The position numbers were made by a program, and so were the translations under genes. Positions 7,724-16,755 of a stretch of 26,842 nt of DNA are shown here, one piece after another. The DNA lies in contig DATFRO010000092.1 of the NCBI GenBank assembly GCA_035263105.1, positions 1 to 26,842 on the forward strand. Reading direction: 5' to 3'. Position 1 is the first letter of the stretch; each line of letters starts with the position of its first letter. The notes beneath the pieces were generated by a model. The model saw only the letters and a program-made list of their open reading frames with translations, did not search any database and had not been told where the DNA came from. The DNA is from DATBVX01 sp035263105. GTDB taxonomy: Bacteria; Pseudomonadota; Gammaproteobacteria; Steroidobacterales; Steroidobacteraceae.

Positions 7724-9004
7724 CTAGTTCAGCGACTGGCGCCGATTCAGCAGAGGATCGATCAGGTCGAGCAGGCGCTGCGAAGCGCCGCGGTTGCCAT
7801 CGAGCGTCCGGCGCCCGGCGCTGCCCATCTGCTGACGTTCCGCCGGATTGCCGAGAAGCGTCGCCACCTGCGCCGCGAGTTCGGCGGCATCATGCACCAC
7901 ACGCACCGCCCCGACTTCCAGTAACAGCCGCGCTACGTCTTCGCTGTTGAAGTTGTAGGGGCCGGTCAGCATCGGCAGACCGAGCGCCGCGGGCTCGAGC
8001 AGGTTGTGGCCGCCGATCGGCACCAGGCTCCCCGCGACGAACGCGACATCCGACGCGGCGTAGAACGTCAGGAGCTCCCCCAGCGAGTCGACCAGCCACA
8101 CCTCGGTGTCCGTGCGAACTCTTGCACCGCTGCTGCGAGTCACGAACCGCACCGCGCGTTTGCGCAACGCATTCGCCACCGACTCGAAGCGATTCGGATG
8201 TCGCGGCACCAATACCAGCAGCGCGTTGCCGATCCGCTCGCGCAGCGCCCGGTGCGCATCGAGCACCACCTCTTCTTCGCCCTCGTGTGTGCTGCCCGCA
8301 ATCCAGATCGGGCGATCCGGCGCCTGCGTGTCACGCAGTGTCCGGCCCGCGAGCGCCGCGCCATCGGGCAGCTCGAAGTCGAACTTGATGTTGCCGATCA
8401 CGTGCGTGCGCTGCGGGTTGGCGCCGATCGACTTGAAGCGTTCCGCATCGCTCTTGCTCTGAGCCGCGATCATGATCCCGTGCGACAGCGTTTGGCGGAA
8501 CAGGCTCACCAGCAGGCGATAGCGTCCCACCGAGCGCGGCGAAATGCGCGCGCTCGCCAGCACCAGCGGCACACCGCGCCGTCCGCACTCGCGATACAGG
8601 TTCGGCCACAGCTCGGTCTCCAGCACTACGGCGAGCCGCGGGCGCGCACGGTCGAAGAACCGGCGCACACACCCGGGAATGTCGTAGGGCACGAAGCGCA
8701 CGTGCACGTCATCGCCAAAGAGGCTCCGGCCGCGCAGCGCTCCGGTCGGCGTCACCGTGCTCAGCACCAGCGGCGTGTCGGGGTAGCGCGTGCGCAGGGC
8801 GCGCACCAGCGGCGCAGCAGCCTGCACCTCTCCCATCGATACCGCGTGCACCCAGATCGTGGTGGCGTTCTCGTGGCGCCCGAAGCCGAAGCGCTCGCCG
8901 AGGTTCTGCCAGTAGCTGCGATCGCGAAACCCGCGCCACAGCACGATGCCGAACGCGAAGGGAACCAGCAGGTAAGCGAGCGTGGTGTAGACGAAGCGCA
9001 TCAT
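7724..9004 (-). CDS. waaA: 3-deoxy-D-manno-octulosonic acid (Kdo) transferase
   Basis: WaaA transfers Kdo from CMP-Kdo onto lipid IVA, the first step of LPS core assembly, at the inner face of the inner membrane. The 426-aa protein has an N-terminal membrane anchor (about residues 4-23). The catalytic Glu lies in VSMGEVQAA (E59). Further family motifs are LETELWPNLYRE, IGNIKFDF, WIAGSTHEGEEE and GGHNLLEPAALGLP near the C-terminus. The start is set by a 4-bp ATGA overlap with the stop of the upstream kdkA gene (ATG at 9004). A longer frame reading into kdkA is rejected. Coupling to kdkA argues for one Kdo-attachment and phosphorylation unit. Confidence 0.96.
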   Translation of the reverse strand: MMRFVYTTLAYLLVPFAFGIVLWRGFRDRSYWQNLGERFGFGRHENATTIWVHAVSMGEVQAAAPLVRALRTRYPDTPLVLSTVTPTGALRGRSLFGDDVHVRFVPYDIPGCVRRFFDRARPRLAVVLETELWPNLYRECGRRGVPLVLASARISPRSVGRYRLLVSLFRQTLSHGIMIAAQSKSDAERFKSIGANPQRTHVIGNIKFDFELPDGAALAGRTLRDTQAPDRPIWIAGSTHEGEEEVVLDAHRALRERIGNALLVLVPRHPNRFESVANALRKRAVRFVTRSSGARVRTDTEVWLVDSLGELLTFYAASDVAFVAGSLVPIGGHNLLEPAALGLPMLTGPYNFNSEDVARLLLEVGAVRVVHDAAELAAQVATLLGNPAERQQMGSAGRRTLDGNRGASQRLLDLIDPLLNRRQSLN

Positions 9005-9705
9005 CGGCGCCACGCCCGGCGCGTCACTGCCGCATCCCCGTAGCCCTCGGCGAGCATGCTCCACATCGCCGTCTCGAGGCGATCGGCAGGCAGCAGCGCG
9101 CAGATCTTGCGCAGCGATCGTTGCAGGCGCGAGAGATTTGCGGCACGCCAGGAACCCGGAGCGCGGCGGGCACCGCGATCGAAGTCGACCAGGTACACGC
9201 GTCCGGCCTCATCGAGCAGGATGTTGTGGGCGTTCAAATCCGCGTGCCAGATGCCCGCATCGTGAAACCGGCGGATGCAATGGCCCACGGCGCGCCAGGT
9301 GTTCGGCGGCAACGGCCCCACTTGCAGCAAGGCCGAGAGCGGCGTCGCGCCGCGAATCTGCTCGGTGATGAGATCGCCGCGATAGGTGAAGCCACTGCGC
9401 GAATAACGCGCCGCGACCGGGATCGGCACCGGCAAGCCCGCAGCATGCATCTCGTGCAGCAGGCGCCATTCACGGAAGGGCCGAGTGCGGTTTTCGCCGG
9501 TCCAGAGATACGCATCGGTCGAGAGCCGCGCCGCCCAGCCGCCGCGCCGATAGTGCCGCAGCACCCACTGTCGCTCGCCGGCATCGATGAAATAAGCGCC
9601 GCCGCGTCCTGTGCTCGTCGCCGCGAGCGCGCCGCGGGCGCGCCAGGCGGCGGCGTCGAACAGTTCCGCGCTCGCGTTGCCCACCCGGGAGGCGTCATAT
9701 AGCAT
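9001..9705 (-). CDS. kdkA: Kdo kinase (3-deoxy-D-manno-octulosonic acid kinase, WaaP/KdkA family)
   Basis: This is a 234-aa protein-kinase-like sugar kinase. KdkA phosphorylates the 4-OH of the lipid-A-linked Kdo in bacteria with a single phosphorylated Kdo, such as Haemophilus. The catalytic loop is HADLNAHN (154-161), the metal-binding motif is DFD (174-176), and the N-lobe contains WVLRHYRRGG. The ATG at 9705 has an AGAGGG ribosome binding site about 6 nt upstream. The frame stays open far upstream, but that extension lies antisense to the glycosyltransferase gene and is rejected. The stop overlaps the waaA start by 4 bp. Confidence 0.92.
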   Translation of the reverse strand: MLYDASRVGNASAELFDAAAWRARGALAATSTGRGGAYFIDAGERQWVLRHYRRGGWAARLSTDAYLWTGENRTRPFREWRLLHEMHAAGLPVPIPVAARYSRSGFTYRGDLITEQIRGATPLSALLQVGPLPPNTWRAVGHCIRRFHDAGIWHADLNAHNILLDEAGRVYLVDFDRGARRAPGSWRAANLSRLQRSLRKICALLPADRLETAMWSMLAEGYGDAAVTRRAWRR

Positions 9706-9715
9706 GGCGCCCTCT

Positions 9716-9734
9716 TGCGTCGGCGCGCGACGCA
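9716..9734. promoter_or_regulatory. Perfect 7-bp dyad in the kdkA/GT9 divergent gap
   Basis: TGCGTCG (9716-9722) and CGACGCA (9728-9734) form a perfect inverted repeat around GCGCG. It lies 11 nt upstream of the kdkA start, inside the 81-bp divergent region shared with the glycosyltransferase gene. It could be an operator acting on both transcripts. No promoter hexamers are convincing here, and short dyads are frequent in GC-rich DNA. Confidence 0.3.
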
Positions 9735-9786
9735 CGTCAGCCACCACCGAAGCGGGCGAAGCGCAACTCGCGGTCATTCGATTCCA

Positions 9787-10857
9787 GTGATTCTCTCCAA
9801 GCCCCCGCGTGAAGTCTGCATCCTGAGGCTCTCGGCCATCGGCGATGTCTGCCATGTCCTGCCGGTCCTGCGCACGTTGCAGCAGGCCTGGCCGAAGACG
9901 CGCTTCACCTGGGTGATCGGCAAGGTGGAAGCGAAGCTTGTTGGTCTGATTCCGGAGGTCGAGTTTATCACCTTCGACAAGCGTCACAGCCTGCGCGATC
10001 TCGGGCAATTCCGCACGGTGATCCGCGAGCAGAGCTTCGATCTGCTGCTGCATATGCAGCTCGCGCTGCGCGCCAGCTTCCTGAGCAGCTACGTACGCTC
10101 GCCGATCAAGCTGGGCTTCGACCGGCGCCGGGCCCGCGAACTGCAGTGGCTCTTCACCACGCACCGAATTGCGCCGCGTGATCGCGAACACGTCATGGAC
10201 AGTTTCTTCGGCTTCGCCGAGGCGCTCGGCGTGCACGATCGCGTGCTGCGCTGGGACATCCCGCTGCCCGGCGATGCGCGCCATTACGCCGCCCAGATCG
10301 TCCACGACGAGCAGCCGACTCTTGTCATCAGTCCCTGCTCCAGTCATGCGCGCCGCAACTGGCGCGCCGAGTACTACGCCGAAGTCGCCGACTACGCCGC
10401 GAGTGCTCACGGCATGCGCGTCGTCGTCACCGGCGGTCCGGGCAAGCTCGAACGCAGGATGGGCGAGGAGATCGAACGACGCGTGCAACACCCGGTCATC
10501 AACACGGTGGGTCGCGATACGCTTCTGCAGCTGCTCGCGCTGCTCCAGCGCGCGGATGCCCTGCTGAGCCCGGATTCGGGCCCGGTGCACATGGCCACGG
10601 CGGTGGGCATTCCCGTGATCGGCCTCTACGCGGCGACCAATCCCGAGCGCAGTGGCCCGTATCTCAGCCGCTCGTGGTGCGTGAACAAGTACGACGAAGC
10701 CGCGCGCAAGTACCTGGGGCGCCCGGCGAACGAGATTCCCTGGACCACCAAGATCGAAAAGCCGGGCGTGATGGACCTGATCACGCCGGCAGATGTGTTT
10801 CGCAAGCTCGACAAACTGATGAGCCAACGCGGCAAGCAGCCGAGGAAGTGGGCATGA
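9787..10857 (+). CDS. Glycosyltransferase family 9 (LPS heptosyltransferase-like)
   Basis: This is a 356-aa cytoplasmic or membrane-associated GT-B enzyme of the ADP-heptose:LPS heptosyltransferase family, expected to add heptose to the Kdo core. The N-terminus ILRLSAIGDVCHVLPVLRTL is the family signature. The C-terminal domain has SPDSGPVHMATAVGIPVIGL (about 260-280), containing the donor-binding Asp/His pair. The start is uncertain. The GTG at 9787 (VILSKPP) places the signature about ten residues in, as usual, but lacks a clear ribosome binding site. The TTG at 9715 is open in frame but would sit in the divergent promoter region. The gene overlaps the next by 4 bp (ATGA). Whether it is WaaC-, WaaF- or WaaQ-like cannot be settled by eye. 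Confidence 0.9.
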   Translation: MILSKPPREVCILRLSAIGDVCHVLPVLRTLQQAWPKTRFTWVIGKVEAKLVGLIPEVEFITFDKRHSLRDLGQFRTVIREQSFDLLLHMQLALRASFLSSYVRSPIKLGFDRRRARELQWLFTTHRIAPRDREHVMDSFFGFAEALGVHDRVLRWDIPLPGDARHYAAQIVHDEQPTLVISPCSSHARRNWRAEYYAEVADYAASAHGMRVVVTGGPGKLERRMGEEIERRVQHPVINTVGRDTLLQLLALLQRADALLSPDSGPVHMATAVGIPVIGLYAATNPERSGPYLSRSWCVNKYDEAARKYLGRPANEIPWTTKIEKPGVMDLITPADVFRKLDKLMSQRGKQPRKWA

Positions 10858-11249
10858 GCACGATCCTGGTGCCGATCTCGCCGGGAGAGCTCCTCGACAA
10901 GATCACGATCCTGCGCATCAAGCTGCAGCGCATGAGCGATCCGGCCAAGCTCGCCAACGTGCGCCACGAGCTCGCACTGCTCGACGCCACCTGGGGCGAG
11001 TCGGCGCACGTCAGCATCGATCTGAGCGCTGAGGTGCAGGCGCTCGAGGCTGTCAACGCGCGCTTGTGGGATATCGAGGATGACATCCGCGATCACGAAG
11101 CACGTCACGCCTTCGATGCGCGCTTCATCGAGCTCGCGCGTGCGGTCTACATCAACAACGACGAGCGCGCCGCAATCAAGAAGCGCATCAACAGCAGGCT
11201 CGGCTCGAAGATCGTCGAGGAAAAGTCCTATAAGGACTACCGCAAGTGA
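10854..11249 (+). CDS. DUF6165 family protein
   Basis: This 131-aa soluble protein begins TILVPISPGELLDKITILRIKL, the hallmark of DUF6165, a family often found beside glycosyltransferases. It is mostly alpha-helical and charged, and has no signal peptide, membrane segment or recognisable catalytic motif. Its ATG overlaps the stop of the GT9 gene (ATGA), and GAGGAAG provides a ribosome binding site just upstream. Tight translational coupling suggests it works with, or regulates, that glycosyltransferase. The biochemical function is unknown. Confidence 0.85.
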   Translation: MSTILVPISPGELLDKITILRIKLQRMSDPAKLANVRHELALLDATWGESAHVSIDLSAEVQALEAVNARLWDIEDDIRDHEARHAFDARFIELARAVYINNDERAAIKKRINSRLGSKIVEEKSYKDYRK

Positions 11250-11253
11250 CTTT

Positions 11254-11279
11254 TCGCGCCACCCGACGCTGAGGCGCGA
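11254..11279 (+). terminator. Possible hairpin terminator after DUF6165 gene
   Basis: TCGCGCC (11254-11260) pairs perfectly with GGCGCGA (11273-11279) around a 12-nt loop, 5 nt after the stop codon. The downstream sequence is pyrimidine-rich (CCCTCTCCTTTCT) rather than a true T-tract. A convergent zinc-finger gene lies beyond. Confidence 0.4.
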
Positions 11280-11300
11280 GCCCTCTCCTTTCTAGTCCGG

Positions 11301-11318
11301 GGCCCGAGGCCCGAGGCC
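11301..11318. repeat. Short GGCCCGA tandem repeat
   Basis: GGCCCGA occurs twice in direct tandem, followed by a partial third copy (GGCC), in the gap between convergent genes and 3 bp from the zinc-finger gene stop. It could arise by slippage. No function is evident. Confidence 0.5.
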
Positions 11319-11320
11319 TT

Positions 11321-11527
11321 CTACTTCACCAGCGTGTACTCAGCGCTGCAGTACGGGCACTTGGCCCAGCCGGTCTGCTCGATCGGCAGGTAGACGCGCG
11401 GGTGCGAGTTCCACAGGTACATCTGTGGCATCGGACAGGAGAGCGGCAGGTCCTCGCGCGTCACCTGGTACTGATTCTGGGCGTTGGGTTGAATCAGCGT
11501 GCGCTGGGCGGGTTGGGTGGCGGCCAC
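11321..11527 (-). CDS. Small CHCC zinc-finger domain protein
   Basis: This 68-aa protein has a C-terminal Cys-His-Cys-Cys metal site: C31, H42, C57 and C60, the last two in CPYC. The pattern matches the bacterial zf-CHCC family, related to the zinc-binding domain of the NDUFS6 subunit of complex I. Its role in bacteria is not established. The N-terminal ~25 residues are polar and probably disordered. The gene starts 42 nt after the glnE stop on the same strand, so it is probably the last gene of that transcript. In many Gammaproteobacteria ilvE lies nearby, but it is absent here. Confidence 0.88.
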   Translation of the reverse strand: MAATQPAQRTLIQPNAQNQYQVTREDLPLSCPMPQMYLWNSHPRVYLPIEQTGWAKCPYCSAEYTLVK

Positions 11528-11569
11528 GCTCGAGTCCTCGTCTGATCGGTGGCTGCGAAGTATAGCGGA

Positions 11570-14464
11570 TCACGCTTCCAGCATCGTCGCATTCCAGATC
11601 GCGATCACCTCACGGCGTTCGACCGCGAACTCGCTCTCATCCACGACCGCCGCCAGGTCCTCGAGCGAACGATGGTGAAGCGCCGCCCGGTAAGTGCGGT
11701 AGGTGCGGGTCAGGACGTCGACCGTTGCCTGCGGCACGAGATTCGCCGACGCCACCGATTCGAGCTGCCGGATCGTGTCCGAGAACATCACCAGCGGCGG
11801 GTAGCGGTCGGACCAGTTGAGCGCCCAGTACTGCGCCAGGAATTCGATGTCGGCGATCCCGCCCGGATCCTGCTTGACGTCGAATTGTCCCGCGCGTGCG
11901 CGGCTCAGTTCAGCTCGCATCCGTCCGCGCATCTTGCGAACCTCATCGCGCAGCGACTCGCGCTTCACTTCGTGGCACAGCACATCCACGCGGATGTCTT
12001 CGAAGCGACGGCGTAATGCGGCATCACCGGCAACAGCCCGGGCACGCAGCAGCGCCTGGTGCTCCCAGGTCCACGCCTCGGACTTCTGATAATCACGAAA
12101 CGCCTCGATCTGCGTGACCATGAGGCCGCCCTTGCCGCTCGGCCGCAGTCGCATATCCACCTCGTACAGCCGGCCCGCAGCGGAATGCAGCGTCAGCAAG
12201 TGGATGATCCGTTGCCCGAGACGCAGGAAGAACACGCCGTTCTCGAGCGCTCGCGCACCATTGGTCCGTTGCACCTCACCCGCCGAGTCGTGCAGGAACA
12301 CGAGATCGAGGTCCGAGGCATAGCCGAGCTCGAGCGCGCCCAACTTGCCGTAACCAACCGCTGCAACGCTCGCCGGCCGCAGCTCGCTCGCCGTGCCACA
12401 CATCGGTATGCCGTGCTGCTCGGTGACCTGCTGCCACGCGAGCGTCATCGCTTCGCCGATGATCAGCTCCGCGATATCGGTGAGACGATCGCTCACCTGC
12501 ATCAACGGCAGCCGCTGCGTGAGATCGGCCAGCGCCACGCGAAACATGGCCGCGCGCTGAAACTGCCGCAGCGCCTCGACCTGACGCTCGGGATCCGCCT
12601 CCGGAACATGCTCGAGGCGCGCGCGGATCTCGGCGGCAAATTGCTCGCGACTCGGCAGCTCCTCGAGAACCCGCTCGTCCACGAGCTCATCGAGCAGCAG
12701 GGGGAACGCGACGATCTGCTGGCCGAGAAATTCACTGCGCGCACAGATCTCGACCAGGCGCCGCAGCGCGGCCGCGTTTTCGTTGAGGAGCGCGACATAG
12801 GCGCTGCGGCTGCCGACCGCCTCCAGGATGCGCAGCGTGCGTCGCAACGTCGTGGAGGGATCAGGCACGTTCTTGAGCACCGCGAGGAGTCGCGGCATCA
12901 GCACTTGCAGGCGACGGCGCGAGGTCTCTCCCAGGCGTTGCACGGTACTCGCGTTGCGCCATTCATCGAGCTGCGTCGCGACCGCTGCGGCATCGGACAG
13001 GCCGAGTCTTTCGACACTCGCCTGCAATGCCTCGCGCGTCACAGTGCCCTCGAGCAGCGCGTCCAGTTCGTGGGAGGTCGTCGGACTCGACGCGGGCTGC
13101 GCCGAAGTCGACAGCAGCAGTTGAAACTGGTGCGTCACCGCCGCGCGATGCTGATCGAGCTCGGCGCGCAGTGCTTCCCAACTGCGCGCGCCCATCGCGA
13201 TCTGCAAGCGCTCCCGCGACACGGCATCGTCGGGCAGGGTATGAACCTGCTCGTCGTTGAGCATCTGCAGGCGGTTTTCCAGGCGCCGCAGAAAGAGGTA
13301 CGCATCCTTGAGTTCGCTCGTGGCCTTCGCAGACAGGAGCTTCTGCCCGGTGAGCAGCGGCAGCACGGTCAGGAGCGACTGCGACTGCAGCCGCCGATCG
13401 CTGCCGCCGCGCAACAGCTGCAGCGCCTGCACGATGAACTCGATCTCGCGGATCCCGCCGGGGCCGAGCTTGATGTTGTCACGCAGCTCGCGCCGCGCGA
13501 CTTCGCGGGCAATCAGCTCCTTCATCTCGCGCAGCGATTCGAACACGCCGAAATCGAGGTAGCGCCGGTACACGAAGGGACGTACCGCCTCCTGAAACAA
13601 CTCCGCGTATTCCCTGACACCGGTGAGCTCGCGCGCTTTGACGTACGCGTAACGCTCCCAGTCACGGCCGTGCTCCTGCAGGTAGTTTTCGAAGGCGCCG
13701 AAGCTCGCGACCAACGGCCCGGAGTCACCGAACGGCCGCAGCCGCGTGTCGACGCGAAACACGAAGCCGTCCGCCGTCACGGCATCGAGCAGACGAATGA
13801 GCACGCGCGCGACCCGCGTGAAGAATTCCTCGTTGCTGATCGAGCGGCGCCCATCGGTGTCGCCGCCTTCCGGGAACAGCAGCACGAGATCGATATCGGA
13901 GGAAAAGTTGAGCTCGCCACCGCCGAGCTTGCCCATGCCGAGGACGACGAGCGACTGAACCTCGCCGGACTCGGAGCGCGGCTTGCCGTAGATGTGCGAC
14001 TGGGCCTGCGTCGCGAACGTGCAGGCACAGGCGACGGCCGCATCACCGACTTCACTCAGGTCCCGCAGCGTCTCCTCGACGCTCGCCCATCCCGCGAGAT
14101 CGCGCCACGCGATCCGGACGAGCTCGCGCCGCCGCCAGGCGCGCAGCACACGCATCATGTCTTCTTCGGATTTGGCCTCTGCGGTCGCACCCGCCTGCGT
14201 CCGCGCTGCGCTTCCGGCAGCACGCGATGCCTGCAGACCCGGCGCTTCGAGCAACCACGGAATGAGCTTGTCGTCCTGCTTGCAGGCCGACGCGACAAAG
14301 TCGCTCACGGAAAACACGCGAGCGACGCTCGACTGAACGTCATCGGGCGCCGCGCGCAGCGCGCATAGCGTGGCCGGATCTTCCCTCAGCTTCTCGAGTA
14401 CGCGCTGTGCAGACGGCCGCAACGCGGGCGGCAAACGTTCGACGCTCGACTCGAGTTCACCCAT
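11570..14464 (-). CDS. glnE: Bifunctional glutamine synthetase adenylyltransferase/deadenylylase
   Basis: GlnE adds AMP to, and removes it from, a Tyr of glutamine synthetase under PII control, tuning nitrogen assimilation. The 964-aa length is normal. Both nucleotidyltransferase domains are present with their acid motifs. The N-terminal deadenylylase has GMGKLGGGELNFSSDIDL (Asp about 190 and 192). The C-terminal adenylyltransferase has GYGKLGALELGYASDLDL (about 700-718). The ATG at 14464 (MGELESSVERLPP) is chosen because the longer reading would run through the groESL terminator. There is no ribosome binding site upstream of this ATG. A TAGAAT -10-like box at 14473-14478 lies only 8 nt before it, which hints at a leaderless mRNA. 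Confidence 0.97.
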   Translation of the reverse strand: MGELESSVERLPPALRPSAQRVLEKLREDPATLCALRAAPDDVQSSVARVFSVSDFVASACKQDDKLIPWLLEAPGLQASRAAGSAARTQAGATAEAKSEEDMMRVLRAWRRRELVRIAWRDLAGWASVEETLRDLSEVGDAAVACACTFATQAQSHIYGKPRSESGEVQSLVVLGMGKLGGGELNFSSDIDLVLLFPEGGDTDGRRSISNEEFFTRVARVLIRLLDAVTADGFVFRVDTRLRPFGDSGPLVASFGAFENYLQEHGRDWERYAYVKARELTGVREYAELFQEAVRPFVYRRYLDFGVFESLREMKELIAREVARRELRDNIKLGPGGIREIEFIVQALQLLRGGSDRRLQSQSLLTVLPLLTGQKLLSAKATSELKDAYLFLRRLENRLQMLNDEQVHTLPDDAVSRERLQIAMGARSWEALRAELDQHRAAVTHQFQLLLSTSAQPASSPTTSHELDALLEGTVTREALQASVERLGLSDAAAVATQLDEWRNASTVQRLGETSRRRLQVLMPRLLAVLKNVPDPSTTLRRTLRILEAVGSRSAYVALLNENAAALRRLVEICARSEFLGQQIVAFPLLLDELVDERVLEELPSREQFAAEIRARLEHVPEADPERQVEALRQFQRAAMFRVALADLTQRLPLMQVSDRLTDIAELIIGEAMTLAWQQVTEQHGIPMCGTASELRPASVAAVGYGKLGALELGYASDLDLVFLHDSAGEVQRTNGARALENGVFFLRLGQRIIHLLTLHSAAGRLYEVDMRLRPSGKGGLMVTQIEAFRDYQKSEAWTWEHQALLRARAVAGDAALRRRFEDIRVDVLCHEVKRESLRDEVRKMRGRMRAELSRARAGQFDVKQDPGGIADIEFLAQYWALNWSDRYPPLVMFSDTIRQLESVASANLVPQATVDVLTRTYRTYRAALHHRSLEDLAAVVDESEFAVERREVIAIWNATMLEA

Positions 14465-14499
14465 GGACGCCGATTCTATGGAAGGTCTTCTCTCGGGGT

Positions 14500-14529
14500 A
14501 AAAAAAAAGCCCCGGCAGCCAGCCGGGGC
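14500..14529 (-). terminator. Rho-independent terminator of the groES-groEL operon
   Basis: Read on the minus strand, GCCGGGGC (14529-14522) pairs with GCCCCGGC (14516-14509) around a 5-nt loop, followed by nine T residues (14508-14500). This is a textbook intrinsic terminator. It lies about 155 nt after the groEL stop and before the glnE start, insulating glnE from heat-shock transcription. Confidence 0.93.
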
Positions 14530-14545
14530 CTTCTTCGTCCATGTC

Positions 14546-14564
14546 CCGCCTCTTTTCCAGGCGG
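14546..14564 (-). repeat. Small hairpin in groEL 3' region
   Basis: CCGCCT (14546-14551) pairs with AGGCGG (14559-14564) around a 7-nt loop. It lies between the tandem long hairpins and the terminator and forms part of an mRNA tail made almost entirely of stems. Its sequence is unrelated to the two 57-bp units. Confidence 0.4.
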
Positions 14565-14569
14565 CTTTC

Positions 14570-14626
14570 TCTTCGCCGGGCCCCCAGAAAGTATTGCCGT
14601 CTTCGGCAAACTTTCTGGGGTGGCGT
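14570..14626 (-). repeat. Tandem structured repeat, copy 2 in mRNA order (long hairpin)
   Basis: This 57-bp unit contains a near-perfect hairpin. CCCCAGAAAGT (14582-14592) pairs with ACTTTCTGGGG (14610-14620). After a single unpaired A (14593), TTGCCG (14594-14599) pairs with CGGCAA (14604-14609) around the loop TCTT. This makes a 17-bp stem, with loop AAGA in the mRNA sense. The flanks CCGGGCCCC and GGTGG are shared with the adjacent copy. The role is unknown; mRNA 3'-end protection or a protein or RNA binding site are candidates. Confidence 0.85.
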
Positions 14627-14683
14627 TCTTGACCGGGCCCCAAGGAAGTATTCGCGTCTTCGCGAAACTTCCTTGGGTGGTCC
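14627..14683 (-). repeat. Tandem structured repeat, copy 1 in mRNA order, adjacent to the groEL stop
   Basis: This unit has the same architecture as its neighbour, shifted by exactly 57 bp. CCCAAGGAAGT (14639-14649) pairs with ACTTCCTTGGG (14667-14677). A single A (14650) is bulged, and TTCGCG (14651-14656) pairs with CGCGAA (14661-14666) around the loop TCTT. Relative to the other copy, four base pairs differ and all four remain paired. The stem begins 7 nt after the groEL stop codon in the mRNA. Confidence 0.85.
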
Positions 14684-14684
14684 A

Positions 14685-16319
<1,635 letters not shown>

Positions 16320-16381
16320 TTGAATGGTCCTCTGGAATTAACTCTGTTCTTGAGTTGAGTTCGTTGCGGTTCGATCGAGGC

Positions 16382-16675
16382 CTATTTGCCTTCGATGATG
16401 GCCATGACGTCTTCTTCACGCATGACCAGGAGGTCTTCGCCGTCCACCTTCACTTCCGTTCCGCTGTACTTGCCGAACAGGATCTTGTCGCCGACCTTGA
16501 CGTCGAGCGGACGCACGTTGCCGTCCTCGAGGATCTTGCCCTTACCAACGGCAATCACCTTTCCCTGGATGGGCTTCTCGGTCGCGGTGTCAGGAATCAC
16601 GATGCCACCGGGCGAAGTACGCTCTTCGTCCAGGCGCTTGACGATCACACGATCATGAAGCGGTCTGATCTTCAT
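16382..16675 (-). CDS. groES: Co-chaperonin GroES (Hsp10)
   Basis: This is a 97-aa heptameric lid of the GroEL chamber. It begins MKIRPLHDRVIVKRLDEE, and the mobile loop includes TSPGGIVIPDTATEKP. The ATG at 16675 is preceded by GAGGAG and GGAG ribosome-binding motifs. The in-frame extension up to 16816 runs through the promoter and CIRCE operator and is rejected. The gene is first in the groES-groEL operon, with transcription starting near 16748 and repression by HrcA inferred. Confidence 0.99.
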   Translation of the reverse strand: MKIRPLHDRVIVKRLDEERTSPGGIVIPDTATEKPIQGKVIAVGKGKILEDGNVRPLDVKVGDKILFGKYSGTEVKVDGEDLLVMREEDVMAIIEGK

Positions 16676-16728
16676 GGGCTCCAGCTCCTCTAATTGAGTT
16701 TGACTTGACAGAATCGGAGGAGACGGTA

Positions 16729-16755
16729 TTAGCACTCCCCCGAAGTGGCTGCTAA
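16729..16755 (-). promoter_or_regulatory. CIRCE operator (HrcA binding site) of groESL
   Basis: TTAGCACTC (16729-16737), a 9-bp spacer and GGCTGCTAA (16747-16755) match the CIRCE consensus TTAGCACTC-N9-GAGTGCTAA at 16 of 18 arm positions. It abuts the -10 box and covers the predicted transcription start, where HrcA would block RNA polymerase. The hrcA gene is not in this window. Confidence 0.93.

Noticed and set aside
9706..10827. Upstream in-frame extension of kdkA on the minus strand
   Set aside because: It lies antisense to the GT9 gene. The family start at 9705 has a ribosome binding site and gives a normal length.
12059..14368. A 769-codon open frame on the plus strand opposite glnE
   Set aside because: It is antisense to a complete, motif-rich glnE and its product is rich in Arg, Gln, His and Leu with no recognisable domain. 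Long antisense frames are expected in very GC-rich coding DNA.
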